Shown piece after piece: positions 12,501-22,032 of a stretch of DNA of 64,000 nt (its first letter is position 1; every line of letters starts with the position of its first letter). A program made the translations under genes and the position numbers. Under the pieces are notes generated by a model. It had not been told where the DNA came from, did not search any database, and saw nothing but the letters and a program-made list of their open reading frames with translations. The stretch covers positions 47,367,056 to 47,431,055 of the forward strand of contig CM055265.1 of the NCBI GenBank assembly GCA_029237695.1. The letters run 5' to 3'. The DNA comes from Conchocele bisecta (lineage: Eukaryota > Mollusca > Bivalvia > Lucinida > Thyasiridae).

Positions 12501-15500
12501 CTTCATCAAAAATGGCAAGTTGGGAGTGCTTTAGAATCGTCTCATTGAGACGATTCTAAAGCACTCCCAACTTGCCATTTTTGATGGAGAAATAGGAAAT
12601 TTACAACCAAATTTACACCTGAACTGGAGCTCTGGAAGATGTGTGATTTTTCGTGAAAAATATTTACAAATACCGTAATTACCCTAAATATTCGGACACC
12701 AAAACTAATTGTTATAAGTGTCATAAACATTTATCAAGTTGATTATGTTGTCCAATGAGGCCTCCGAAGCATTCTGTGAAAATGGCAAATAGTGCAGACC
12801 CTGATCAGACTGCTCCTTCAGGAGCAGGCTGGTCTGGGTCTACACTGTTTGCTCACATATTGGTGTCCGAATATTTAGGGTAATTACGGTACTGATATTA
12901 TTCATAAATGACATAAAAAGTTGATGAAATTTTCATAGCTATGACAATTGCGTCCACTTTTCATGTCATTTACAGAAAATAGCATAAATTTTGTAAATAT
13001 TTTCCATGAAAAATCGCGTACAAAATCACATGGTTTGTATCATTGTTAGTAGCAATGATCCTGATAAAGTAGACTTGTATGTATCTGGGGCCTGTTTCAC
13101 TTAACTTCATATGACTGAGAAGTTTGTAAAATTGACAACAAAGTTTACTTTAGCTGCTGATTTTGGCATATCTGTCATTTTTTATTATACTGAATTTATT
13201 ACATTATCACAGCCATTTTGGCTGTGATAATGTAATAAATTCAGTATAATAATTCTGCATACTTTTAATCATCAAAGCAGTGGTTAGTTTTATATGAAAT
13301 AATGCATTTTGGGAAAAATAAATGATTACTCCCTCAAAGAATACTTTGCTAGATAAGTATACTTTGCAATTTTGATGAAATTGGCTACTGATCTGCTAGC
13401 ACACCCCTGCAGCCTGATAGTGATATATGCAGTATATATTGGAAGCATGTCTTTCACTGACTGAATGGCAAGCTGTGCAGTACTGATCAGACTGTGCCTG
13501 TTTCTCCAGTCACAGCCACATAACAGGTCGGGTGGTCCATTTTCACTGTTTCAGTATACAGGCTTGGTGCTACGGGCAGCGAAGAAACTACAGTTCAATA
13601 TGTACCTCGAACCTCCAGAAAATATTACGTAAGCATCGGGAACTTTTTGGCCACTGAATTGGCACCAGTGAGTGTAAAGCAATTATTGTCAGTTTGTGGT
13701 TTGCACATGATAATCAGGGTTTTGTTTTACTGATTGGAGTTTCACAACAACAACAACAATGTCATACACAAACAGGATTCTGCACTAAAATTACAGTAAA
13801 AACTTTCAGCACTGAAAGACAATGTTCTAATCTATTGTCAGGCACCCTGACTACACTGGACCACCTTACCAAGGCGTGAATCCCTGTAAACTTCACTATC
13901 AAGGTTACGTATCCTGAATGATTCATCATATAGTTTGCTACTAAATGAAAACATATCTTGGTATTTCATTAGAATTGTCTCCTTGGAGACAATTCTAATG
14001 AAATACCAAGATGTGTTTTCGTGGAAAAATAAGAAAATATGCTATATACGCAGCTTATCTGGAGCTCTGATATACTAATCTATTGTCAGGCACCCTTACT
14101 ACACTGGACCACCTTACCAAGGCGTGAATCCCTGTAAACCTCACTATCAAGGTTACGAATCCAGAAGGATGCATCCATCGCTAAGATATGTGTACCGTCC
14201 TATCCTCCCATTTTACAGGTACCTAATGTATATTCAGGGCTCCAGATAAGGAATTTGTAATTGATTATTGTCACTCCATCATTTCTGAAGCGATTGGGTA
14301 TTTCAAAATTTTAATTGCGTAAAATAGATTCACACTACTGTTTACACATCAGCAGACCGCAATAATTGAATAGTTTACTACAAATGAAAACATGTCTTGG
14401 TATTTCATTAGAATTGTCTCCTTGGAGACAATTCTAATGAAATACCAAGATGTGTTTTCATGGAAAAATAAGAAAATATGCTATATTTGTGGTCTGTTTA
14501 TTGTTTTCTGTAGCACGATAAAGATACCACAAATTTTTCATTGCTTTTTGATACTCACTACTTCTGATCTCGATTGGGTTTTTGGCAATTTTAATTGGGT
14601 ATTTACGCAAATACGTACCTTATATGGAGCGCTGTATATTGGACTTGTTAGCAGATTGGACTGTTAGTGAACCTGTATTACCTTCTTGTACATTTCAGAG
14701 AGACACAGTATGTTAAACCAGTATTCATGCCTATATTCTGGATAAATGAGGTATGTTCATTCATCACTGGTTCTGTTTCATCACTCATCTTGCAATGCAT
14801 ATTGAACAAATCCCATTACCCTACCCACCTGTTGTTGTACTGTATGTTATATTGTATGGTGGGTGGGGTAATTTTTTTTGTCACAGGTCCGACCGAGTCT
14901 TCCACCTCTCATTATCTGATGGCATACCATATCGTATGTGGCTGTGACTGGAGAAATGGGGCTTAGGGGATTTGTGACCAGTGTAGCTCCTGATCAAATA
15001 GCACACTCATGTAGCCTGGTAACAATCTATATTGCTTGTTAGAAGCATGACAGGTGTTTCATTGATGGAATGGCGAACAGTGCAGATCCTGATCAGACTG
15101 CGTATGCAGTGGTAGCAAAAACCATAAGCCCCGTTTCTCCATTCACAGACACATATATACAGGACGATTGGTTTTGTCAGCAAATGGGACCTTGCAACAT
15201 TTACAACAATTGTAGGGTCGTCGTACTCTAGCACATTCACTCAGAATCATTAGAATCATCTCTCTGATGGATGGCTACATATTGCTGTGACTGAATGGTG
15301 AATACCGTAGACCCTGATCAGACTGCACAGAGTCAATATGTGTACATCCAGAAAAGCTGGTACATAATGAGAGGTCTACACTGTCACTCCAAGATCTGCT
15401 CTGTTTGCCAAAATGTTCTGTTCTTTGTGGATGCACAGGCTGATCAGGATTTACACTTGTAGCAAAACCCGTAAGCCCCATTTATCCAGCCACAGCCACA

Positions 15501-17342
15501 ATTGTGTGAATCGAGTGGTATTGAATTATTGAATTATTTTCTCCAGCTACAAATCTATAGCCTGCAGCCGTGCAGGGAGTAATTTACAGGGTGATTTTGG
15601 TGAAATGCTGTCCCTAAATTGTGGCACTTCTCCCTATTTTGAGCTGAGGGAGAAGTTTTTCACTACATAAAACAGCAAATTTTAACAAAATAATCAAATT
15701 TTTCACACTTTTTGTCAAACTTCTCTCCGTTTTAAAGGCCTAGCTTGAACCCTGGCCCGTTAACATGGATGTGTCATCTAGCCGAATGTGACTTCCCAGG
15801 GTGTCCAATAGAGAGCGGCACAATTGTATAACCTTTTCATTTACAGAGTGCAGCAATAGACGATCACAACGCAGACAAGTTGAAGCGTTTACTGTTCACT
15901 CCGATGCGTATCATCCTTATATCGGAGATCTCTGCGATATCTCTGGGCATAGCTGTGATAATTGGCACCCTGATCTACAGTTTGTGGCGCAGGGTGAAGA
16001 CAAACATGGTATGTATGTGCCTTGTCTTGTACGCGCGATGGGCTGTGACCTTTGGGGATATGGCATTGGACTACATTACCGGAGGTTGCGAGTTCGATCC
16101 TCATCCTAGGCATGAAAATACTTGCATAGTATTTCCATCCCACTGGTCTGTCAGATGAGACTTTAAACTGTGGTCACGGCTCTGTATGACCATAGCTGTT
16201 GCTCGGACGTTAAACCCATTCACTTACACTTTGTCCAGTGCAATATTTTTGGACATGTGGCATGCAATGCTGTGATATCTTATTATTTAACATAAACTAT
16301 TTTATCACCTACCTAGCTGTGCATTGACCGAATACAAACTGACCGATACAAAATCAGTCCATAAATTCCATTCCAAAAAAAAATTGTTTAAGTTTATTTC
16401 TTTCCGTAAATGACGTCACACCTGGGATCTGGTGTATAGCCTAACACAAAATCAGGACATTGTCATTCAGTGCTGACAGTTTCTGTCCCGATTGTATGTT
16501 GCAGGTGCAGTCTTGACTGAAAATGTAACTGGAGAAATGGTGCTAATGGCTTTTGCGACCAGTGTCGATCTCGATCAGCCTGTACATCCACACTGTCTGA
16601 TCAGGATCAGCACTGTTCACCATTCCATCAATGAAATGCCTGTCATGCTTCCATTCTAACAAGCAGTATAGGTCTTTCTCAGGCTGCAGGAGTGTGTTTT
16701 ACAGGAATGTGCTATTTAATCAAGACCTACACCGGTCACAAGTCCCATGAGCCACATTTCTCTAGTCTCGTCCACATATGACCTTGTGAGTTTTGCGACC
16801 AGTGTAGATCCAGATCAGCCTGTGCATCCGCACAGTCTGATCAGGATCTACACTGTTAGCTATTCCATCAGTGACACACCCGACATGCTTCTAACAAGCA
16901 ATAGAATCACTATCAGGCTAAAGGAGTGTGCTATTTGATCAGGAGCTACACTGGTTGCAAAAAGTCCCATGTGCATTTGGTATACTCACTGGTAAGAAGA
17001 TGTGTATATCTCATGAAAAGTATTTACAAAATTTACGATATTTACTGTATATGACATAGAAAGTTGACAAAATTTTCATAGCAAATGCAGAATTTTTTTA
17101 TGCATTTCCTCTGAACATTTCATCAACTTTCAACGTCATTTATGGAAAGTATCACAGTGTCTGTATAAAATAGTTTTCATGAAAATCGCTCATCATAGGT
17201 ATAAAATCACATGGCTTGTCCCATATTACAGGATATACAGAAGCGTAGGGTGGCGACAATGCTGGACAATGATCACATCTGTGGTGATGAACGAGAACCC
17301 TTGGTGAACGAATATGAACGTCGAAGCTCTTACACCGACTGA
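9355..17342 (+). CDS. SCARB2: Scavenger receptor class B (CD36 family), SCARB2/LIMP-2-like; six 3' exons
   Basis: This is the 3' part of a CD36-superfamily gene: type III membrane glycoproteins with a large lumenal ectodomain between two membrane segments. Joining 9355-9533, 10951-11081, 13555-13628, 14699-14750, 15847-16008 and 17232-17342 gives one open frame of 235 residues ending in TGA, and phases agree at every junction. Visible features: the ENPDN/GFC and HCLGAGVFNVTQC cysteine region, SFPHFY, GLNPN-EEH, the EP-TGLVLRAAKK strand, a PVFMPIFWINE strand, one C-terminal membrane helix, and a cytosolic tail with DEREPLV. Sequons NAT, NVT, NIT and NES fit a glycosylated lumenal domain. DNxGFC, CLGxGV and the acidic di-leucine-type tail fit LIMP-2 (lysosomal receptor for beta-glucocerebrosidase in vertebrates) better than CD36 or SCARB1. 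The N-terminal exons, which should code for the first membrane helix and about half the ectodomain, were not found in 1-9350. The family is very likely; the SCARB2 assignment is an inference. Confidence 0.88.
9566..9790. mobile_element. TIR-E element
   Basis: Termini gattttgtacct and caaatcacatggc. Internal catgaaaaatatttac / tttcatgaaaaatgc and tttacgata words are shared with 12412-13037, 16995-17218 and 60389-60732. Three copies of atcacatggc follow at 9780-9810. Confidence 0.6.
10027..10645. mobile_element. Element with about 175-bp tandem repeats and GGGGAGCA termini
   Basis: Begins tatgctccccaac and ends cggggagcatttg. Internally there are two to three copies of a unit containing tcaacttgaaacttcatata, ccatattttcattgt and cccaaggtcaaatgac. 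The long ORF here is translated repeat. Confidence 0.6.
10778..10934 (+). mobile_element. SL2 tRNA-derived SINE, upstream of exon B
   Basis: The A-box-like tggcttgctagtcaagt and B-box-like ggtcgtggactcaatccc lie about 45 bp apart; the body cggatcagacttgaaacc and tail gctgggatgttaaact match the copy at 16029-16230. It ends about 17 bp before the exon B acceptor. Confidence 0.6.
10951..11081 (+). CDS. SCARB2: SCARB2-like exon B
   Basis: The acceptor is ttatctacttgcag and the donor is GTAAGT at 11082; the exon runs from phase 1 to phase 0. It encodes FFHMPAILSFPHFYLADP, a YLNGVDGLNPNAEEH segment and TVDLEP. SFPHFY and GLNPN-EEH are hallmark CD36-family stretches. A tRNA-derived SINE ends about 17 bp before the acceptor. 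Confidence 0.9.
11127..12407. mobile_element. 1.3-kb TIR element with internal tandem repeats, in a SCARB2-like intron
   Basis: The left arm (ctgtttcacgaaagctgccc, then caattcaaaaacaatat and ccatgttaaatcccc) is repeated inverted at 12232-12407, giving arms of about 175 bp. The interior has three copies of a 190-196 bp unit anchored on gtgtacacaactcctccg at 11447, 11637 and 11833. No ORF. Confidence 0.75.
12412..13037. mobile_element. TIR-E element with nested insertions
   Basis: Termini acaagccatatgattttgta and tacaaaatcacatggttt. Nested inside are a palindromic MITE at 12446-12636 (arms ggagtgctttagaatcgtct and complement; ends cagagctccag/ctggagctctg) and a TIR element at 12672-12893. Confidence 0.65.
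12672..12893. mobile_element. 222-bp TIR element (taccgtaattaccctaaata)
   Basis: Near-perfect terminal inverted repeats of about 30 bp (taccgtaattaccctaaata, then ttcggacacca). A PAL-C-type hairpin (gaccctgatcagactgctcc) sits in the centre. Confidence 0.75.
13174..13390. mobile_element. PAL-B palindromic MITE (5' end missing)
   Basis: The perfect 33-bp arms centred on cagccattttggctg (attatactgaatttattaca outward) are intact; the right terminus aaattggctactg is present and the left terminus is replaced by other repeat sequence. Confidence 0.75.
13391..13520. mobile_element. PAL-C repeat, partial
   Basis: The words agcacacccctgcagcctg, agcatgtctttcactgactg and tactgatcagactg match the PAL-C family; the central hairpin is incomplete. 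Confidence 0.6.
13555..13628 (+). CDS. SCARB2: SCARB2-like exon C
   Basis: The acceptor is ttcactgtttcag and the donor is GTAAGC at 13629; the exon runs from phase 0 to phase 2. It encodes YTGLVLRAAKKLQFNMYLEP and then PENIT. Together with exon B this restores the EP-x-TG motif of the family, which supports both splice sites. A partial PAL-C repeat lies just upstream. Confidence 0.88.
13827..14163. repeat. 85-bp direct repeat flanking a PAL-F MITE
   Basis: ctaatctattgtcaggcacc through tatcaaggttacg occurs at 13827-13915 and again at 14078-14163 with few differences. A PAL-F copy (13932-14070) lies between them, with perfect arms around gtctccttggagac. Confidence 0.75.
14233..14640. mobile_element. 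PAL-F palindromic MITE
   Basis: Begins cagggctccagataagg and ends near accttatatggagcgctg; the central arms cttggtatttcattagaatt pair perfectly across gtctccttggagac. It ends about 60 bp before exon D. Confidence 0.7.
14699..14750 (+). CDS. SCARB2: SCARB2-like exon D
   Basis: This 52-bp exon has the acceptor cttgtacatttcag and the donor GTATGT at 14751. It encodes ETQYVKPVFMPIFWINE, the last beta-strand segment before the C-terminal membrane region. It is too short to stand out as an ORF; it was found by continuing the phase from exon C. Confidence 0.85.
14937..15160. mobile_element. PAL-C MITE
   Basis: tgtggctgtgactggagaaa at the left end is matched by tttctccattcacagacac at the right; the centre holds cagatcctgatcagactgcg. 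Same layout as the PAL-C copies at 15275, 16515, 16746, 48649 and 56408. Confidence 0.75.
15275..15502. mobile_element. PAL-C MITE
   Basis: Contains accctgatcagactgcacag, caggctgatcaggatttac and right-end ccagccacagccaca; the left terminus is diverged. Confidence 0.65.
15847..16008 (+). CDS. SCARB2: SCARB2-like exon E, C-terminal membrane helix
   Basis: The acceptor is ttttcatttacag and the donor is GTATGT at 16009; both ends are phase 0 (54 codons). It encodes SAAIDDHNADKLKRLLFTP, then a hydrophobic helix of about 26 residues beginning IILISEISAISLG, followed by the stop-transfer charges WRRVKTNM. The NES sequon formed with exon D and the D-x-ADKLK pattern align with LIMP-2. A tRNA-derived SINE starts about 20 bp after the donor. 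Confidence 0.88.
16029..16230 (+). mobile_element. SL2 tRNA-derived SINE, just after exon E
   Basis: tRNA-like head with A-box-like gatatggcattgga and B-box gcgagttcgatcctc; body ctggtctgtcagatgagac; tail gctcggacgttaaaccc. Related to the copy at 10778-10934. It shares the GGACGTTAAACCC tail with the SL1 copy at 35395. Confidence 0.7.
16515..16975. mobile_element. Two adjacent PAL-C MITEs
   Basis: The first runs from about 16515 to 16745 and the second from 16746 to 16975. Both carry the hairpin gtagatc/cagatcagcctgt with ctgatcaggatc, the word gcttctaacaagc, and cacagtctgatcagg. Head-to-tail, so probably successive insertions or a local duplication. Confidence 0.7.
16995..17218. mobile_element. 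TIR-E element abutting exon F
   Basis: catgaaaagtatttacaaaa, tttacgatatttactgta, gttttcatgaaaatcgc and the right terminus aaaatcacatggcttgt match the TIR-E family. It ends 13 bp before exon F. Confidence 0.65.
17232..17342 (+). CDS. SCARB2: SCARB2-like exon F, cytosolic tail and stop
   Basis: The acceptor is tgtcccatattacag. The exon encodes DIQKRRVATMLDNDHICG, DEREPLV and NEYERRSSYTD, then TGA. DEREPLV fits the [DE]xxx[L][LIV] acidic di-leucine-type sorting signal, at a position equivalent to the lysosomal targeting signal of LIMP-2. A TIR-E repeat ends about 14 bp upstream of the exon. After the stop, a stretch of about 35 bp around tcgactgacca is repeated 60 bp later. The first AATAAA downstream is near 17954, inside a repeat. 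Confidence 0.8.
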   Translation, partial: DIQKRRVATMLDNDHICGDEREPLVNEYERRSSYTD

Positions 17343-17460
17343 CCAGTCGCCTGAATGCTGGCCATTCGTGAACATCCCAACGATGCTCATACATCGACTG
17401 ACCAATCGCCTGAGTGATGGCCTGCGGACATCTCATCATTATAAATGTAATTTTTTGACT

Positions 17461-18014
17461 AGCCCGCCTGCGGAAAGCGAGACATAGTGATCACAATGAC
17501 GTCCGGGTGTCCGTCAGCACGTGCGTCTTGCCGTGCGTCCGTCTGAAATATGCGTTAAATTTTTTAAGTACCTTATATCTCTGCAGTCCTAAGTCACATT
17601 AACTTGAAACTTCATATGCTTATTAGTCATTATCCATATATTCATGCTGTATCCCACTCATGTGGCCCCTGTGCCCCAAGGTCAAGGTCAAATGACTTGT
17701 CAAAATTTCTGTAACCTCTGTAACCTTAAGTCAGATTTGCTTGAAACCTCATATGCTTATTGGTCATCGTCCATATATTCATTCTGTGTCCCACTCATGC
17801 GGCCCCTGTGTCCCAAGGTCAAGGTCAAATGACATACCTTATATCTCCACAACATTTACTCCGATTTATTTCAAATAATTCTTTATTATCATCCATATTT
17901 TCATTCTAAGCTTTTACATACCTTATATCTCCACAGCCCTTAATTCAAGCTTCAAATAAATACACTCTGACACAATCAAATGCCGCGGCGGGCTCGACAT
18001 GCGGGCCGCGGCCA
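17461..18014. mobile_element. TIR-I element
   Basis: Begins ctagcccgcctgcggaaagc and ends gcgggctcgacatgcgggcc / gcggccatctg. The interior contains two copies of a unit with ttgaaacttcatatgctta and ccaaggtcaaggtcaaatga. Confidence 0.7.
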
Positions 18015-18261
18015 TCTGGGGCCCGTTTCACTAAACTTCTTACGACTAAAATGTTCGTAAGCGCAAATTTAGGATCGTCTAGAAATTTCAATTGATGGAT
18101 TTACATTTATTGAGCATAGGCTGCATATGCAGCCTATTCTCAATAAATGTAAATCCAATAATTGTTTACAAGAAAACAATGTTGATGTGCAATTTACAGA
18201 CTATCATAATTTTGCACTTACTAACATTTTATTTGTACGAAGTTTAGTGAAACGGTCCCCT
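18015..18261. mobile_element. PAL-A palindromic MITE
   Basis: Ends ggggcccgtttcactaaac and gtttagtgaaacggtcccc; centre ggctgcatatgcagcc with arms of about 30 bp. It supplies AATAAA on both strands, about 0.8 kb after the SCARB2-like stop. Confidence 0.85.
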
Positions 18262-18384
18262 GGTGTAACAGTTCCACTTGTGTCAAACCTGTCATTTTGC
18301 AATACCTATGTATAAGTTAGATAATGTATTTGAGTCGAATATGGTTAGTTAACGGCGCATGTGGGAAATGACCTGACCAAGCAC

Positions 18385-18690
18385 TGTAGCCGATTTCATC
18401 AACATTGCAAAGTATACTTTTCTAGAAAAGTATACTTTGAGGAAGAAATTTTCAATTTTAGGATAAATTTATTAATTTTTATTATACTGAATTTATTACA
18501 TTATCACAGCCATTTTGGCTGTGATAATGTAATAAATTCAGTATAATAATTCTGCATGCTTTTAATCATCAAATATATGCAGTCGTTAGTTCTATATAAA
18601 AAAATGCATTTCTGGAAAAATAAATGATTTCTGCCTCAAAGTATACTTTGCTAGAAAAGTATACATTGCAATGTTGATGAAATAGGCTAC
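18385..18690. mobile_element. PAL-B palindromic MITE, complete
   Basis: Outer ends tagccgatttcatcaacatt and caatgttgatgaaataggct. Inside each end lies aagtatacttttctagaaaa, itself palindromic; the centre is a 66-bp perfect palindrome around cagccattttggctg. Confidence 0.85.
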
Positions 18691-18746
18691 TGGTCACACA
18701 TGCAGACAGTGGAGCGTATGTGAAACTTTCTATCCGGGGTATCAAT

Positions 18747-18903
18747 CTGTAGCCTATTTCACCAACATTGCAACTTATTATACTGAATTTATTACATTAT
18801 CACAGCCAAAATAATAAATTTATCCCAAAAATTGAAAATTTCTCCCTCAAAGTATACTTTGCTAGATAAGTATGCTTTGCAATGTTGGTGAAATAGGCTA
18901 CTG
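18747..18903. mobile_element. PAL-B MITE with one central arm deleted
   Basis: It starts agcctatttcaccaacattg and ends gttggtgaaataggctac; only one central arm (tgaatttattacattatcac) remains. Confidence 0.75.
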
Positions 18904-19014
18904 AAGTTGCCAGATCACGTGTAGCCTGTCCGTCATGAATGGGTAATGCTATCAGGGCATGATTGGTTAAAGGTTACACACCCATATTGCTCTACCTAAT
19001 GGATTACTGAGATT

Positions 19015-19268
19015 TGCGAGGGTTGTTGATCGGGCGAACTCTACGGCGTAAATTAACGGTATGGGTTCCTCCTTCTAGGAATCACGATTTGCCTGATTTG
19101 GCCCTCGGGTACGTTTTTATCTTTGGCTCTTTTGTTACTTGCGAGTTAAATTAGGTTATTGCCCATTATAAAAGTAGTAAGATTATTACTGATCCTACTG
19201 CTTTTGGGTCTAGCGAGGACCTGGCATCAGATCAGGATTATTCTGATTTCAGGGCTGAAAATATAGTT
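19015..19268 (+). mobile_element. SL1 SINE-like element, 5' part (split)
   Basis: Contains the SL1 words tttggccctcgggtacg, ctactgcttttgg, gaggacctggcatcagatc and gatttcagggctga. It is broken by TIR-J at 19269 and resumes at 21331. Confidence 0.75.
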
Positions 19269-21330
19269 TTTTAGCTCACCTGAGCGAAGCTCATGAGAGC
19301 TATTGTTACCGCAATGTGTCCGTCGTCCGTCGTCGTCCGTCGTCGTCCGTGAACATTTTCAAACGTCTTCTCCTCGGTAACCATTGGGCCTATAGTCACC
19401 AAACTTCATGGTCATGGTCCTTAGGTAGGGGGATTACAAAATTGTTAAAATGACGTCATCACGTAATCCAAGATGGCCGCCGTCTGAAAATAGCACAAAT
19501 TCTTCAAAAATCTTCTTCTCAAGAACCGCCAACCGGATTTCGACAGAACTTGGTAGGAATGATCGACGTACATTGCTCTTTCAAAGTTGTTAAAATGGTG
19601 ACCCCGGGGTCAAAAATGGGCGTGGCCCGTGGGGTCAAATTGGTGTCAAATTTTATTTTTGACCGAATATGGTCATGTCATATATCAAATTGAAGGTATC
19701 AATGAGGCGATTACTCTGGTGCATTTTTTGTCGAAATCGGATTGTTATGTCATCCAAGATGGCCGCCGAAAGGTCAAAAGGTCGTTCTTTTATTAGAGAT
19801 TTCAAAATTCTTCTTCACATGAACCGCTTGGCCCATGGTAGCCAAACTTAAAAGTTATGGTCCTTGGGTGAAGCCTTTTCAGATTTGTTAAAATGGAGGT
19901 CATCGCTAATCCAAGATGGCCGCCATCTAAAAATAGCATAAATTCTCAAAAAATCTTCTTTTCATGAACCGCTAGCCGGATTTCGACGAAACTTGGTAGG
20001 TATGATCGATGTACAATGCTCTTTCAAAGTTGTTAAAATGGTGACCCCGGGGTTAAAAATGGGCGTGGCCCGTGGGGTCAAATTTTATTTGTGACCAAAT
20101 ATGGTCATGTTATATATCAAATCGAAGGTATCAATGAGGCGATCACTCTGGTACATTTTTTGTCGAAATCGGATTGTTATGTCATCCAAGATGGCCGCCG
20201 AAATGTCAAAAGGTTGTTCTTTTATTAGAGATTTCAAAATTCTTCTTCACATGAACCGCTTGGCCCATGGTAGCCAAACTTAAAAGTTATGGTCCTTGGG
20301 TGAAGCCTTTTCAGATTTGTTAAAATGGAGGTCATCGCTAATCCAAGATGGCCGCCATCTAAAAATAGCATAAATTCTCAAAAAATCTTCTTCTCATGAA
20401 CCGCTAGCCGGATTTCGACGAAACTTGGTAGGTATGATCGATGTACAATGCTCTTTCAAAGTTGTTAAAATGGTGACCCCGGGGTTAAAAATGGGCGTGG
20501 CCCGTGGGGTCAAATTTTATTTGTGACCAAATATGGTCATGTTATATATCAAATCGAAGGTATCAATGAGGCGATCACTCTGGTACATTTTTTTGTCGAA
20601 ATCGGATTGTTATGTCATCCAAGATGGCCGCCGAAATGTCAAAAGGTTGTTCTTTTATTAGAGATTTCAAAATTCTTCTTCACATGAACCGCTTGGCCCA
20701 TGGTAGCCAAACTTAAAAGTTATGGTCCATGGGTGAAGCCTTTTCAGATTTGTTAAAATGGAGGTCATCGCTAATCCAAGATGGCCGCTGTCTAAAAATA
20801 GCATAAATTCTTAAAAAATCTTCTTCTCATGAACCGCTGGCCGGATTTCGACTAAACTTGGTAGGAATGATCGATTTACTATGCTCTTGTGAAAATGGTG
20901 ACCCCGAGGTCAAAAATGGGCATGGCCCGTGGGGTCAAATTGGGGTCAAATTTTATTTTTGACCGAATATGCTCATGCCAGATATCAAATTGAAGGTATC
21001 GATGAGGCGATTGCTCTGGTGCAATATTTGTCGGAATCGGATGATTATGTCATCCATGATGACCACCAAAAGGTCCATTTATTCAAGATTTTGAACGTCT
21101 TTTTCTCGGGAACCACATGGCCGATGCTGGCCAAACTTCATAGGAAGTTAAGATCTTTGGGTGAAGCATTTTCAGATTTGGTAAAATGACAGTCATCGCT
21201 TAATCCAAGATGACCGCCATCTAAAAATAGCACAATTTTTTTAAAACACATGAACTCAATGTCGCATTCTCCTCTGGTGTTCATGGTGTCAGGTGAGCGA
21301 ATTAGGGCCATCATGGCCCTCTTGTTTATT
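19269..21330. mobile_element. TIR-J element with internal 432-bp tandem repeats
   Basis: Left end ttttagctcacctgagcgaa, right end tcaggtgagcgaatt then ggccatcatggccctcttg, inserted in a T-run of SL1. The interior has a 432-437 bp tandem unit (anchors atgaaccgcttggcccatgg about 19817, 20249, 20686). Each unit contains two diverged half-units, both starting ttcttctt-catgaaccgct, and ccaagatggccgcc words. The ORFs here are periodic repeat translations and not genes. Confidence 0.8.
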
Positions 21331-21497
21331 GTAAATATTCAGTTCTGATTTTGGGATTTTCCCCCTATTTGTACATGTACTTGAACATGTACATGTACTT
21401 GTACAGATAATATATGGGATTTAGTACTAAACCCATTGACCCAGCCTTAAATGACCTTAGCTGTTGATGGGCCATTAAACCCCAACAAACAAAACAA
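21331..21497 (+). mobile_element. SL1 SINE-like element, 3' part
   Basis: Resumes with attgtaaatattcagttctg, then a gtacatgtacttg duplication, ccttagctgttgatgg and tail attaaaccccaacaaacaaa. Confidence 0.8.
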
Positions 21498-21914
21498 AAC
21501 TGAGATTTGCACATACCCTGACATATAGAATAGGCGTTAAGCTCAACAATTTAGCACACGCTAGACAGGCACACGCTAGACAGTTGGACTCCGTGAATTA
21601 ACAAACGGGGGAAGAGGGCCAGACAGTCAGGACAGTGATCACGTGAAGTTAGTACACTGCTAGGATCAATGGATTTCGCCCCATCCGTGCAATAACGTTA
21701 GTTACTATGACATATTTTTGTGCCTTCATTAGTTTTACCCACTCATTTGTATCTATGTGATTATGATAGACAATCGATCCATATACAGATCGGTGTCACA
21801 AAACTTACAGCTTACCGCCATGCATTCAAAATATAACATCAGTCTTGGGCTCGACATATGGGCCATGACTTCATGGTTACCAATTGGTTGTAGTGTATTA
21901 CAATAATATGTAAC
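21498..21914. other. No feature recognised
   Basis: Apart from a short doubled cacacgctagacag near 21555, no family, ORF or inverted repeat was seen. Confidence 0.3.
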
Positions 21915-21929
21915 TACATTGTTGTAGCT

Positions 21930-22030
21930 GGAGAATTTGTTTTATGGCCATTGAAACCAAGATAGATCCAGATCAATCTGTACATCCTCACAGTCTGATC
22001 AGTGTCTGCATTGTTCACTGTTTAGTCCAT
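21930..22030. mobile_element. PAL-C repeat, partial
   Basis: agatccagatcaatctgtac and cagtctgatcagtgtctgc form the PAL-C hairpin; both outer ends are missing. Confidence 0.55.
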
Positions 22031-22032
22031 GC

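Noticed and set aside
19669..20283. Repeated 60-codon ORFs and 86-codon ORFs at 20929 and 34878
   Set aside because: They recur with the 432-bp unit of TIR-J and have no conserved protein features.
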